A stretch of DNA of 64,000 nucleotides. It comes from an uncultured Pseudomonadota bacterium. GTDB taxonomy: Bacteria > Pseudomonadota > Gammaproteobacteria > Burkholderiales > JALYOK01. Where the stretch lies: the NCBI GenBank assembly GCA_902826775.1, contig CADEHE010000007.1, forward strand, positions 186,001 to 250,000. The letters are read 5' to 3'. This document shows, in pieces, positions 41,484 through 51,007 of the stretch (its first letter is position 1; each line of letters starts with the position of its first letter). The translations under genes and the position numbers were made by a program. A model generated the notes under the pieces. That model was not told the DNA's origin. It ran no database searches and saw only the letters and a program-made list of their open reading frames with translations.

Positions 41484-42303
41484 CTCGTTTCCCCTTTTTC
41501 AGACGGTGACTGCTCTCGATCAACGAAACTACTTGGCCCGCACGCTCCTGGCTCGTTGACGTGCTTCGGTTGCCAGCAAAATGAACCGCAGTGAGCGCAT
41601 CAATCGGCCCAATCCAGTTGACTGTCCGGCGACGCAACTTGCCCATACGCGCACGCGGGTGCGCAAACGCGACCACGCGCCACACCCGGGGGATACCGGC
41701 GTGTCGAGCCAGCAAATCTTCGAGCAAATCCGCACTCGCGTTTAGCTGTGCACTGGGTCCTCGCCCGCGCTTATCTCGAATCGGTATTCTCGCCTCTACG
41801 AGATTACCGTAGCTGTCGAATCTGTCGCGCCACCAGCGATCACCATCGCAGGAGATGCGCCCATTGATGTTCTTTACCTCGATCGCGTGCACACCGGTTG
41901 GGCCCACGAGAATCTGATCGATCTCGCCGGCGCAATTTTGATAGCCGCAGACCAGCGTCCAGCTATTCGAAAACAAACTAGCCCAACGCTCACGCGCCCG
42001 CGATTCGCCTTCATGGCCGGTAATCCATCTCAACTCCTCGTGATCCGCGGCACGCATCAACGGGAGCGCGGGCTTTCGACTCAGATAAGCCAAACCCCAT
42101 CTGGTCGCGTGAAAGGCGCTCGCGACTAGCCTACCTTCCCTGCACGCCAGCCCAACTGCGGCGCGCAAGTGCTTCTTGCGCTCAACCATGAAATCTCTTC
42201 GCGTCTGATAGCAGCTCAGGGCGTGCGCGTACTCGTCGGCGCGTTGCTTCGCGCGCCGATTCATCATGTCATTCGAGTGGTCGGACAGGGTTACTATCTT
42301 CAA
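41434..42303 (-). CDS. NERD-domain (nuclease-related) protein
   Basis: The 289-residue protein has a nuclease-related domain: ESRARERWASLF, then CAGEIDQILVGPTGVHAIEV followed by KNINGRI, and WWRDRFDSYGN. The D.....G....E.K layout (GEIDQIL...AIEVKN) is a PD-(D/E)XK-like active site. The N-terminal third is basic and helical. A TTG at 42303 with GGAGAG at a good distance is the best-supported start; ATG pairs at 42267/42264 lack a ribosome site. NERD proteins are common in accessory DNA and are suspected DNA-processing or defence factors. Confidence 0.8.
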   Translation of the reverse strand: MKIVTLSDHSNDMMNRRAKQRADEYAHALSCYQTRRDFMVERKKHLRAAVGLACREGRLVASAFHATRWGLAYLSRKPALPLMRAADHEELRWITGHEGESRARERWASLFSNSWTLVCGYQNCAGEIDQILVGPTGVHAIEVKNINGRISCDGDRWWRDRFDSYGNLVEARIPIRDKRGRGPSAQLNASADLLEDLLARHAGIPRVWRVVAFAHPRARMGKLRRRTVNWIGPIDALTAVHFAGNRSTSTSQERAGQVVSLIESSHRLKKGKRDDAERHCPSGFGNAFT

Positions 42304-42574
42304 CCGTCTCTCCGGATCTCGCGGCTAACTGCGCTTCGTGCGAACCGCATACGCTTTAACCCAATCTGCAAACTCTGCGTCTTCGAAGTCGTACTGCCCG
42401 CGCGCTGGCGAAGTCCGCGGAAGGCGTTGAACAGCAGGACGGCGAACCGCGCTTTGATTCGTTTGGGTATCGGCGCTTCGCAGATGTTCTTCTTCCACTG
42501 CAAGTATTTAAGGGAACCGACTGCCGCGCCGCAGCTCAATCTGCATGACGGGTCGACGCCTCAGCAAGCCAGCT

Positions 42575-43975
42575 TTACCGATACAGCTCGTCCAGACCGT
42601 GTATGCGGACACTTGTTGCACCGCTCTTGCGTCGTGGTTCACGGCGTGGCGTTGCTCTCTGGAACACCCGCAGCGCCACCGTCGCATTGCGGCGATTTGG
42701 GAAGTGCTGCATTTTCCCTTCAAGTTCTTGGACCGCACTCGCAGTTTCCTGTCGCGCGCCCCATTTGCATTCGCCGAGGTCGATGAAACCATCGTCACGC
42801 AAACCGACCACATCGATCTGGCAGTCCTTACTCCAGTACTCGCCAACACGGAACGCACCGCTCACGCGCTCGCGGGCGTACAAGAACGGCAGCGCTTCGC
42901 GGCATAGGTGCTCGAAGCCTTGCCCAAAGTGCGCATCTAGCTGCGGGCGGATCCGGTCACGAAAAACCACTTCTGCGCCGCGTTGCGCCAGGTAGCTCGT
43001 GTTGGGGAACACAAAACGAAACCAGAAGCGCAGCAGCGGATCGTCGATCCCCAGGCGCACATGACGCGGCGGAGGTAATTGTTCCGAGAGCGGATAACGC
43101 TTGCGTACGTACCCAAGCCCAACCAGGCCAGCGAGATAGTAATGAAGCGCGCGCTCCCCAACGCCAGCAAAAGCAGCCACCTCGCCGCTCGCCGTACGCC
43201 CCTCGGCAATGGCTTCCAGCACGGCGGCGTAGCGCTCGACTTCGCGCAGCTCTTCGCGCAGTAGAAGCAGCGGCTCCTGGCGCAGCGGCGCGTGCTCCTC
43301 CAGTAGTTGCTCGACAATGTTAGTGTCGATAGATCGATCCTGCCGGAAGCAGAGCAAGTAGGCTGGCACGCCGCCGCAAAGGAAGTACGCCCGCGCTTGA
43401 TCAACGCGCGAATAGCTCGGGTGAAACAGTGCGGCTTCGCGATAGCCGAATGGTTGAAGTTGAATTTGCGCCGTTCGACGTCCGTAGAGCGGGCTTTTCT
43501 CGCCAAGTACCTCGCGCTCCATGAAGCCCATATACGATCCACATAGGATCAGCATCACATTGCCGCGTGCGCGCCACTGGCGATCCAACATCTCTTGAAG
43601 GATGGAGGGCAACTCCGGGCTGGCCGCGGCGCTCCATTGGAATTCGTCGAAGACAAGCACGAGTTTGCTGGATCGCTTCCAGCGACCCACGACAGCCTCC
43701 AGGGCCGGTTTCCACCCGTCGAACGATGCGTTGGTGAGCAGCGGTTCGTCCAGCACGCGCGCCGCTTCGGCCAAGAACTCTTGCAGTTGCAGGGCCGCTG
43801 GTGCTTGCTTCCCCAAGAAATACAAGCCCGCGTGCTTGCGCAAGAACTCAAGAATCAATTCGCTCTTGCCGACGCGCCGTCGGCCGTATACGGGTACGAA
43901 TGTAGCCCCAGGCGCTCGATAGGCGTCGGTGAGCGCTTTCAATTCGGCCTGACGGCCTAGAAATCGATCCGGCAT
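42575..43975 (-). CDS. AAA ATPase with C-terminal PD-(D/E)XK-like (DUF234-type) domain
   Basis: The 466-residue protein starts MPDRFLGRQAELKALTDAY. It has Walker A YGRRRVGKSELI, Walker B LVLVFDEFQW, a sensor region ILCGSYMGFMEREVL, a winged-helix part around YYLAGLVGLGYVRKR, and a C-terminal nuclease-like domain with CQIDVVGLRDDGFIDLGECK. This is the DUF234-type ATPase family found widely in bacteria and archaea, whose function is not established. A 10-bp palindrome sits directly before the start. A relative is transcribed in the opposite direction 318 bases away. Confidence 0.85.
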   Translation of the reverse strand: MPDRFLGRQAELKALTDAYRAPGATFVPVYGRRRVGKSELILEFLRKHAGLYFLGKQAPAALQLQEFLAEAARVLDEPLLTNASFDGWKPALEAVVGRWKRSSKLVLVFDEFQWSAAASPELPSILQEMLDRQWRARGNVMLILCGSYMGFMEREVLGEKSPLYGRRTAQIQLQPFGYREAALFHPSYSRVDQARAYFLCGGVPAYLLCFRQDRSIDTNIVEQLLEEHAPLRQEPLLLLREELREVERYAAVLEAIAEGRTASGEVAAFAGVGERALHYYLAGLVGLGYVRKRYPLSEQLPPPRHVRLGIDDPLLRFWFRFVFPNTSYLAQRGAEVVFRDRIRPQLDAHFGQGFEHLCREALPFLYARERVSGAFRVGEYWSKDCQIDVVGLRDDGFIDLGECKWGARQETASAVQELEGKMQHFPNRRNATVALRVFQRATPRREPRRKSGATSVRIHGLDELYR

Positions 43976-43987
43976 TGGCGCAGTGTA

Positions 43988-44011
43988 CTTGTCAAGTCAC
44001 GACTTGACAAG
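43988..44011 (-). promoter_or_regulatory. Palindromic operator of the minus-strand ATPase gene
   Basis: Perfect 10-bp arms (43988-43997 and 44002-44011) around a 4-nt centre, 13 bases upstream of the ATG at 43975. It contains TTGACA-like elements on both strands. The location suggests tight repression of the ATPase gene, possibly by its own product. Confidence 0.65.
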
Positions 44012-44017
44012 TTACGA

Positions 44018-44110
44018 CTAGACTTCTTCAATAGCCCGCTGAGCCGCTTCGTAGGCGGCCGCTGCCACGAGGTCGCTCAGGGTGCGGCCCTTGAGTCCGG
44101 CAGCACGCTT
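44018..44110 (-). pseudogene. C-terminal remnant of a TacA/DUF1778-type antitoxin
   Basis: The last 30 codons before a TAG read KRAAGLKGRTLSDLVAAAAY then EAAQRAIEEV, which matches the end of the ribbon-helix-helix domain and the start of the linker of DUF1778 antitoxins. The beta strand and first helix upstream are not in the same frame, the toxin-binding tail is missing, and no acetyltransferase toxin gene follows. It is a degraded fragment. Confidence 0.5.
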
Positions 44111-44237
44111 ACGGCATGGCGTAGAGACTTGCGAGCGGGGGCAAGCTTGGCCGCAGATCTCGCCTGCTATGCGAAGCAACCCGGAGAGAGTGAGAGCTTT
44201 CACGTCCAACGCCACAAAGATAGCTAAATAGGGTTTT

Positions 44238-44307
44238 GTGGCGAAATATAGATATGCTATATTCTGCCATAACTTCTACCTCACCATTAGTTATGGCGAA
44301 ATATAAG
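44238..44307 (+). promoter_or_regulatory. Triple operator-like repeat over the start of the plus-strand ATPase gene
   Basis: Three versions of TGGCGAAATATA occur: GTGGCGAAATATAG (44238-44251), an inverted copy ending TGCCATAA (44257-44272) and TTATGGCGAAATATAAG (44291-44307). The third overlaps the start codon and encodes the first residues MAKYK. The first two form a palindrome. This arrangement suggests autoregulation or translational control. Confidence 0.6.
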
Positions 44308-45768
44308 CGCAAAAACGATCGCAACGACTCTCCCATTATCGGCCGACAGTCCGAGCAAGCGGAGCTCTCCCATGCTCGCGACTCGGGCCGCCCAGAGCTC
44401 ATCGCCGTTTATGGGCGGCGACGCGTTGGCAAAACCTTTCTTGTGCGCCGCTTCTTCGCGGCAGAGCTGTGCTTCGAGCTGACCGGCATGCGCGAAGCGA
44501 CGATGGCGGCACAGCTTCACAATTTCGCCCTCGCGCTCTCGAAAACCACGAGCTTCGAGCATACTACCCCGCGCAGCTGGCCCGAAGCGTTTCAATGGCT
44601 CATCCGCGTGTTGGGGGAGCCGAAACGTCGTCGGCGCCGCCAGGTTGTCTTCTTCGACGAGTTGCCCTGGCTAGCATCGCGGCGCTCGGGGTTCTTGCCA
44701 GCCTTTGAGCACTTCTGGAACGCCTGGGGGTCGCAGCAGAGTAACCTCGTTGTCGTGATTTGCGGCTCAGCCGCTTCGTGGATGATTGCAAAGGTAATCC
44801 GCGACAAAGGCGGGTTACACAACCGGGTTACCCGCATGCTGTCGCTGCAGCCCTTCCGCCTCAAGGAAATCGAGCAATTCTTGTTGACTCGCTCAATTGA
44901 GCTGAGCCGCCAGCAGATTCTGGAGTTGGCCATGGCAGTCGGCGGAGTTCCTTACTATCTTGACTACATTCGCCGGGGTCGGTCGGCGGCTCAGAACATT
45001 GACGCACTGTTCTTTGCCTCTAATGCACCGCTGCGCGATGAGTTCAATCATCTGTACGCCGCGCTCTTCGAACACCATGAACGCCACGTCAAAGTCATTC
45101 GATTACTTGCGCGCAAGCAATCTGGTTCTACACGGCGCGAGATTGCCAAGGGACTCAAATGGCCCAGCGGCGGCAATTTGACTAGCGTACTTGAAGAACT
45201 TGAGCTTTCGGGATTCGTCGCCCGCATTCCTGCTTGGGGTCGCGTCTCGCGCGAACCGGTCTATCGTTTGATCGATGAGTTGACTCTGTTTCATCTGCGC
45301 TGGGTGGACGAACGGCGCGATGGTCTCGCTGGGCAAGAGCTATGGCTGCGGCTTCACGGCACGCCCGCTTGGCACGCTTGGAGCGGCTACGCTTTCGAAG
45401 CCCTGTGTCTAAAGCATGTACCTCAAATCAAACATGCGCTCGGGATCAGTGGAGTGCAGACGACGCAATCCGATTGGCGCTATCGCGCACGCGACAAAGA
45501 GGACAAGGGAGCGCAAATCGATTTGCTGATCGATCGGCAAGATGGTGTGATAAACGCCTGTGAGATCAAGTTTTCTCGAGCACCGTTCGTGATAGACAAG
45601 CGTTACGCAGCAGAGCTACGCGCGAAACTCGATACGTTCAAGCGCATAACCGCAACTCGTAAAGCGATATTTCTGACGTTCGTTACCTCGGACGGTCTTG
45701 CGCGTAACGAATACGCTTCGCAGTTGGTTCAAAACGACGTCACAAGTGAGGTTCTGTTTGCGTACTGA
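44293..45768 (+). CDS. AAA ATPase with C-terminal PD-(D/E)XK-like domain (second family member)
   Basis: The 491-residue protein starts MAKYKRKNDRNDSPIIGRQS. It has Walker A YGRRRVGKTFLV, Walker B VVFFDELPWL, a sensor region VICGSAASWMIAKV, winged-helix sequence GGNLTSVLEELELSGFVARI and a nuclease-like end AQIDLLIDRQDGVINACEIK. It belongs to the same broad family as the 42575-43975 protein but is only distantly similar. The ATG at 44293 is chosen over an upstream TTG because it follows the palindrome and begins the conserved region. Confidence 0.85.
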   Translation: MAKYKRKNDRNDSPIIGRQSEQAELSHARDSGRPELIAVYGRRRVGKTFLVRRFFAAELCFELTGMREATMAAQLHNFALALSKTTSFEHTTPRSWPEAFQWLIRVLGEPKRRRRRQVVFFDELPWLASRRSGFLPAFEHFWNAWGSQQSNLVVVICGSAASWMIAKVIRDKGGLHNRVTRMLSLQPFRLKEIEQFLLTRSIELSRQQILELAMAVGGVPYYLDYIRRGRSAAQNIDALFFASNAPLRDEFNHLYAALFEHHERHVKVIRLLARKQSGSTRREIAKGLKWPSGGNLTSVLEELELSGFVARIPAWGRVSREPVYRLIDELTLFHLRWVDERRDGLAGQELWLRLHGTPAWHAWSGYAFEALCLKHVPQIKHALGISGVQTTQSDWRYRARDKEDKGAQIDLLIDRQDGVINACEIKFSRAPFVIDKRYAAELRAKLDTFKRITATRKAIFLTFVTSDGLARNEYASQLVQNDVTSEVLFAY

Positions 45769-45903
45769 AGTTTGTCGGTCTTTTAGACGCCAACGTTTTT
45801 TCCGTCTTTACGAACTTGAGGGCTCGGTAACCCTCCCCAGGCCCACAAGAGCCAAAAGTACAGTCATCGCGACAACTACTCTCGCGATGATCGTTTTGGT
45901 CGC

Positions 45904-46770
45904 CTAAGTCCGGACAAAAGACAGGCTAAACTGAGAAGCGCTCGTTGGATCCACCAATTTCATAATGAAGATTCGAAACGGTCCAGTCGCTCCACCTGTG
46001 GGGCCCGCCGGTTCTGCGATTCCCGAATAACGCCGAACCGCTGCGCCGCCTGTCGGCGTGTAGTCCAGCACTAGGCGCTGAAGCGAGATCGTGGGATCAA
46101 CTATCGTAAACTTCCCCGTAAAGCTCCCGCCCGCATCGGCCCCCGTGACGTTACCTTGCGCGTCGATCGTGATCGTTGCTGGTGGACGAACTGGAGCGTT
46201 GTCCAAAAACTCCTCTCGATAGTTGCCTACAACCTGCCCCAGCGTTACTGAGGCGTCGTCAAGCGACGCATCGAAGGTCGCACCAATGCTGATCTTGTCG
46301 AAATCGTTCCCGTTGAGGGTGATCGATCCATTGAGGATCGCATTGCCCGTCGTCTGCGCGCTTATCGTCGCAGGGGTGGCCGTCGAACCGTCTGCAAACT
46401 TCATTTCGACTCGCCCACCGTTTATCATGGACGGGGCGAACGCAGTACCTGATCCCTCGATTACTCCGACGCTTGTTCCCATATCCACGCGCCACTTAAT
46501 TCTGCCAACGAAGAGAATGCTCTTATCGGTGGTCCAATACGCGACCCGTTCATTGCCCTCCCTGACTACTACCAGCGCAGCAGGGTCCCCGATAAACCCG
46601 CCCGGAGGCTTTGGATCGAGAAAGCGAAGGCTCGGACCGCCTGAGGCAACCACATTCTTGTATCCGCCTGCAGATTCGATCGTTACAAGCCCATCACTCC
46701 CGTCGCCTCCGCCCCCACCGCCGCACCCAACCAGCGCCATCGTAAGCGCTGCGAAAATCAACCTCGCCAT
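45904..46770 (-). CDS. Exported lipoprotein of unknown function
   Basis: The protein of about 288 residues starts MARLIFAALTMALVGCGGGG: a lipoprotein signal with lipobox LVGC and a Gly tether. The rest is strand-rich with Gly/Asp/Thr repeats (for example SITLNGNDFDKISIGATFDA), like an eight-stranded barrel or a beta-sandwich surface protein. It is the last gene of the pilus operon direction and may be an accessory surface factor. No family is recognised. Confidence 0.65.
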   Translation of the reverse strand: MARLIFAALTMALVGCGGGGGGDGSDGLVTIESAGGYKNVVASGGPSLRFLDPKPPGGFIGDPAALVVVREGNERVAYWTTDKSILFVGRIKWRVDMGTSVGVIEGSGTAFAPSMINGGRVEMKFADGSTATPATISAQTTGNAILNGSITLNGNDFDKISIGATFDASLDDASVTLGQVVGNYREEFLDNAPVRPPATITIDAQGNVTGADAGGSFTGKFTIVDPTISLQRLVLDYTPTGGAAVRRYSGIAEPAGPTGGATGPFRIFIMKLVDPTSASQFSLSFVRT

Positions 46771-46846
46771 TCCTTTGTTCCTAATCAGTAACTGACATGG
46801 ATAGCCTACCGCACTTGGCGCAGAGAGCAAATTCCTCCGAAATCTG

Positions 46847-48265
46847 CTAGTTCCTAGGGGCGCTGAACACTCCTGTGCGCTGCGGTGCTGCGCACTGCTG
46901 CAAAGCGTCGCCTGCAAAGCCAGCCTGAAGACACGCCTTGTATCGATTGCGCAACTCGATCGTGCTATTCGCCTCGGAGTAGCTGTCGGGCCGAAACATC
47001 ATGCCTGGATCCAACCCGGCCGCAGCGCATTGTGCGCTTGTAGAGGATGCGGGGCATGCGCCACGGTAAAACTGTTGTGTCGCTGTCAAGCCGGCATCGA
47101 AGCTTGGATCGACATGATGTGCTTTCAACCCATCTCGAATGCCTTGCACCTGATCAGAATCAGCTGGCAAGACGTTGAGAATTCCATCGCCCGTTGCTCC
47201 ACCGAAACCGTCCTGCGCCTGCGTCAGAGAGCCTCCTGAGTGGAATACAGTATTGGCCAATCCATACGCGCCTGCGGAAAATATCCCGCCGATGGGCCAG
47301 GTAAAGAGGGCGTACGCCAAGACGGTCCAAGATCGCTCGGTTTTGGACCAATGATAGATAAGGTCTTCTCCTTCCGGCAGATTGCCACCCGACCACTGCG
47401 ATGCCACAATCCCTGCAAAAGCAAAGTGCTCTGGAGCGTCACAGGTGGGTTTCCCGTCTGAAGGGCGTATCGCTATCAATCCCGGATCAACGCATATCTT
47501 CGCCAACGTTCCATCCCCGCCTTCCGGAAGCATCTCAGCCGGACCGATGAAGGACCACTGCGGTTTCGCATAACCGTTCACCGTGGTCTTCACCTTCTTT
47601 CTAAAAATATTCCCCGACTTCTTCTGCTTTACCTCAGTTCTGACGGCACTACTAGCGAGCCACGCCGTAGGTGCCCGATTAAGCCGCATCGCGTGCCCAA
47701 TCGCCACAAGCGCCGCGTCCGGCGCTATTCGGTGAAACACCGGATCGGTCGGATCTCCCCTAAAACTACTAAACGGGTTGTAGCCGGCGCGTCCTGCCGC
47801 ACGCTCGCCTGGCGTCAAAAAGTGTCGATACGCCCGATAAAACTCGCCATGGTGCGGTGTAAAGTCGCCAACCGACACGTATACGCGTCCGTCCGGGCGC
47901 CTCTCCACTCGTACCATGTGGATACGCAGCTCGGCGATATCTTGCGAATAGTGCGCAAGGACCTGCACGGTCGGGCCAGCGAACTGGCGCAAGACGTTGC
48001 TCATGTTCTCCGACGACAATCCGAGCATGCCGATCTCGCTGCGATTGAGCGTGATCCACAGCTCACCCTGCAGCATGCGAATATCGGGCGCGCCATTCGG
48101 ATCAGCGGCGATCGAAGCCACGTCCTGCCAGTTGTCGAGCGGGTGCAAGACACCGGTGCTACGAACATTCGCCCACTGAGTAACGAACTGCCCCGGCGCG
48201 GCTATGGCCGTCCCAGTCGCGAGCAGGCTGAAAATGCAAATAGTAGTCTTCAAGAAGTTGCGCAT
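46847..48265 (-). CDS. Exported protein of the pilus cluster, unknown function
   Basis: The protein of about 472 residues has a signal peptide (FLKTTICIFSLLATGTAIAA). It begins the mature part with GQFVTQWANVRSTGVLHPL, has a central segment SWTVLAYALFTWPIGGIFSA that could be membrane-associated, and has cysteine pairs in the C-terminal 100 residues (GACPASSTSAQC, KACLQAG, QQCAAP). The ATG at 48265 has GAGG upstream. Its place after the pilin and exported genes suggests a role in pilus tip or mating contact, like TraN-type stabilisers, but no homology is seen. Confidence 0.6.
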   Translation of the reverse strand: MRNFLKTTICIFSLLATGTAIAAPGQFVTQWANVRSTGVLHPLDNWQDVASIAADPNGAPDIRMLQGELWITLNRSEIGMLGLSSENMSNVLRQFAGPTVQVLAHYSQDIAELRIHMVRVERRPDGRVYVSVGDFTPHHGEFYRAYRHFLTPGERAAGRAGYNPFSSFRGDPTDPVFHRIAPDAALVAIGHAMRLNRAPTAWLASSAVRTEVKQKKSGNIFRKKVKTTVNGYAKPQWSFIGPAEMLPEGGDGTLAKICVDPGLIAIRPSDGKPTCDAPEHFAFAGIVASQWSGGNLPEGEDLIYHWSKTERSWTVLAYALFTWPIGGIFSAGAYGLANTVFHSGGSLTQAQDGFGGATGDGILNVLPADSDQVQGIRDGLKAHHVDPSFDAGLTATQQFYRGACPASSTSAQCAAAGLDPGMMFRPDSYSEANSTIELRNRYKACLQAGFAGDALQQCAAPQRTGVFSAPRN

Positions 48266-48280
48266 AGCTAACACCTCGCT

Positions 48281-50068
48281 CTATTGCAAAAATCCGCCCG
48301 TTGCCGGGCCAATCACACGGTAGCGTCCACAATAGGGGAAAGGCTCTGCGGCGGTTATCGGCGTGCAAAGCTTTGCGCCCGCCGCATCTGGTACGGCGCA
48401 TACATTCCCGCTCTTACTGGCGAATACGTACTGCCCGGGCGGGCAGTCCCGATAGAACAGTTTGAATCCCGCGGCACCGCCGGTCGGGAAATTCTCTTGC
48501 ACAAAGTATCCCAGCTTAGGAGCGAAGAGGATTTCACCATAGGGCGCGAGCGCGCCAGGACGTGGCGAAGGCGCCGACATCTGGAACGTGACGTCTCTGC
48601 CATTGAAGGCGAATGCGATTTCGCCAAGGGCTTTGGACTGCACCGGGAAGGTGAACGCGAATTTACCCGGCGTTAGCTTGTACGTCCATTGTTCATCGAA
48701 GCTGGTGGAATCCCGCACACACGCCGGCACTGCGGACGTCACGCCCACGGTCAATGCAATCTTGCCTTGCCCATCGCACGCCGCCCGCACATGCACGGCA
48801 CGCCCGCAGCGGCCTCTTGTGCCGTAGAACGCGTCGGCGATCACTAGTGTGGGTTGTGCGCTGGACACGACCGTAACCGGCGGTAGAGTCGTCAGCCCTG
48901 GTATCGTGCTCGCGTCCAACAACGGGCCTGGAGGATTCGAGACATCGACGACCTTGTCTTTCAAATCCACCAGTTTCGTCAGCTTTGTCAGCTCTTGACT
49001 CACATCGAAGGGTCGCGTGGGCGATACCGACGATGACGAAAAGTGATCGGCAAGGAAGTAAGTGCCAGTGACGTTCGCTTGATAGCGATCTGTTTGCGTC
49101 TCCAGTAGAAACCCGAACGAGCCAACGTTGCGATATTCACCGAACCCAGCAGTGAGCCGACAATCGCGCTGGATAAATTCGCGTGAACTAACTTCCACGG
49201 CAGCGCGCGCAACCCTCTCTGTCGTGCCGTCCGCACCCTTCACGTCGTCATACACCGGAGCGATCCCGCGGCGGTAATCCACCACAGCTTCGGTATAACC
49301 TAGCTGCTCCATCAAGTCTTGAGCGTTCGTTACGCCCGCAGCACACGACGGGCTGTGCAAGCGATTCAACAAACACTTCAAACCGAAGTCTGGATCGGTT
49401 TCTTCTTCGCCGGCGGCGGGTTCATCAAAAGCGCCGCCAACCTCAACGATCGTCCAATCGCTGATCGGCGTGCCGCTAGAGTTCAGCCGACGCCATTTCA
49501 GTGTGCCCGGATCAGAGTAGTTCAGGTCGGGAGGCAGCCCCGCTTCCAGACTCTGCGGCGTGTAAACAATTTGTAGTCCGGATTGGACTGCCCCGACTAA
49601 TCGAGGGTCCCCGAACATCGGGCGCTCTCCCGCATACTTCACCATTGACCAAATGAGCTGCTGCGGGGTTGCAAGACCCCGAACTTGGACTGTCTGACTA
49701 TAGTTAAACACTCCGATCGAGAGCCCGTTTGCCTGCAGATAGGCCTCCATGGAGTTCGATAGTAGAGGTACCGACACCTGAAAGTACGCCTTGGCCGACG
49801 CCAAGAGCTGCGCGTTCGTCAATGCCGGCCCAAAGGCCCGTGCTGGCAACTGAATGACCGCCGCGGCGTTTGGGGCAGGGCGTCCATCGACGTTCATGTC
49901 CATGGCATTCCGTGTTGGCAACGCTCGCCCCTCCCGTGCAGCAACATTGCTCACCAACCCATCTCCTACGGTTTGGCTTACCACGAGAATTTTGGTTTCG
50001 GGCGGCGGCGCCGTGACCGCTCCCACGCTCAGCAACATGAGGACTGCCAGTGCGAACGATTTGCGCAT
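48281..50068 (-). CDS. Large exported protein of the pilus cluster, unknown function
   Basis: This 595-residue exported protein has a signal peptide (ALAVLMLLSVGAVTA). The first half is mixed (AYFQVSVPLLSNSMEAYLQA, IVYTPQSLEAGLPPDLNYSD) and the second half strand-rich, ending in a cysteine-rich part (DCPPGQYVFASKSGNVCAVP, LCTPITAAEPFPYCG). The disulfide-rich end fits an extracellular or periplasmic adhesin-like protein. It precedes the 46847-48265 gene by 15 bases. No family is recognised. Confidence 0.65.
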   Translation of the reverse strand: MRKSFALAVLMLLSVGAVTAPPPETKILVVSQTVGDGLVSNVAAREGRALPTRNAMDMNVDGRPAPNAAAVIQLPARAFGPALTNAQLLASAKAYFQVSVPLLSNSMEAYLQANGLSIGVFNYSQTVQVRGLATPQQLIWSMVKYAGERPMFGDPRLVGAVQSGLQIVYTPQSLEAGLPPDLNYSDPGTLKWRRLNSSGTPISDWTIVEVGGAFDEPAAGEEETDPDFGLKCLLNRLHSPSCAAGVTNAQDLMEQLGYTEAVVDYRRGIAPVYDDVKGADGTTERVARAAVEVSSREFIQRDCRLTAGFGEYRNVGSFGFLLETQTDRYQANVTGTYFLADHFSSSSVSPTRPFDVSQELTKLTKLVDLKDKVVDVSNPPGPLLDASTIPGLTTLPPVTVVSSAQPTLVIADAFYGTRGRCGRAVHVRAACDGQGKIALTVGVTSAVPACVRDSTSFDEQWTYKLTPGKFAFTFPVQSKALGEIAFAFNGRDVTFQMSAPSPRPGALAPYGEILFAPKLGYFVQENFPTGGAAGFKLFYRDCPPGQYVFASKSGNVCAVPDAAGAKLCTPITAAEPFPYCGRYRVIGPATGGFLQ

Positions 50069-50082
50069 TGCCTCGCCCCCTT

Positions 50083-50994
50083 CTATTTCGAGTCACTCGC
50101 GCCCACGTAAGGCTGCGGTCCCAAGGTTGCTGGCACCCGCGGCAGATTAAGTGCGCGCATGTCTGCCTCCGGGACCACCAATTCCGGGGTCGGTAGAGCG
50201 GGCCGTGCCGCGGCCGCGCTCGACTCCTTTTCCTTCCGCGGCGAGTGGACGACTACGCTTTGCTCGACGCGCCGCATTTGCTGGCGTCGCCCGTTCACAT
50301 CGACATGATCGTTAGCGACCTCGCCTACCTGCAGGCCGAGCGCATTTGTCTTCTCGCCCAGCGCGGTAGTTTTGCCCTGCACATCGAACAGCGCGTAGCG
50401 TCGGCCATTTACAACAGCGGTGCCGACTGCTTCCGGGCTAGCTGTCACTGCGGGAGCCGGCTGCGCCGCCGGTGCCTGAGCCGGCGCGACAGCGACTTGC
50501 CGAGGCGGCGATTGCGTCGGTCTGCGCGTCAGTCGTGCGTCGCTTCCGCGTGGCCGATTAGCAGGGGCGCGCGCGGGTTCTCGTACCGTGTCCGGCTGTT
50601 GGGGCGGTTGCGCTCTCATGGGCTCGGCGCGAACCGGCGTGAGCGGTGTCGCGGGTTCGACGTTGCCGCTGTAGTACGATTTGCTCAGCTCCTGCAAGTA
50701 ACGCATCTGCGCGGCCTTCTGCTCGAGTATCTTGGAGCGTTGCTGTTCGAGCCGCAGCTGCACCGACTGCTCCTCGTATGCAGCAGGATTACCGGTGTAC
50801 GGATTGAGCCCCGCGCCCAGCGGGCTTGTCGCGATCGCCTTGGCCTCGGCCGCCACTTGCTGCAGCATGTGCCGCGCATCAAGAACATCCGCTGGCTTCG
50901 AACCGGCGGAAGGTTTTGCGGGCGTCGGCGTCTGCTGAGCCGCAACCAGTAGCGGAAACGCGAGTACTGCGGCAAAGACGTTGTTAGCTCTCAT
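50083..50994 (-). CDS. Exported Pro-rich protein of the pilus cluster
   Basis: AAGGAG stands before the ATG at 50994, deciding the start. The protein has a signal peptide (NNVFAAVLAFPLLVAAQQ), a helical part with VDQRSKILEQKAAQMRYL-like sequence, a long Pro/Ala/Gln-rich linker and a short conserved-looking strand block with VNGRRYALFDVQGKTTALGE. The pattern of short folded ends and a long linker suggests a periplasm-spanning connector. A relation to thin-pilus accessory proteins is possible but not shown. Confidence 0.6.
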   Translation of the reverse strand: MRANNVFAAVLAFPLLVAAQQTPTPAKPSAGSKPADVLDARHMLQQVAAEAKAIATSPLGAGLNPYTGNPAAYEEQSVQLRLEQQRSKILEQKAAQMRYLQELSKSYYSGNVEPATPLTPVRAEPMRAQPPQQPDTVREPARAPANRPRGSDARLTRRPTQSPPRQVAVAPAQAPAAQPAPAVTASPEAVGTAVVNGRRYALFDVQGKTTALGEKTNALGLQVGEVANDHVDVNGRRQQMRRVEQSVVVHSPRKEKESSAAAARPALPTPELVVPEADMRALNLPRVPATLGPQPYVGASDSK

Positions 50995-51007
50995 GTTTGC
51001 TTGCTCC

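Noticed and set aside
42300..42539. 79-codon minus-strand frame between the NERD gene and the ATPase gene
   Set aside because: TTG start without ribosome site and no recognisable features. No gene is called in 42304-42574.
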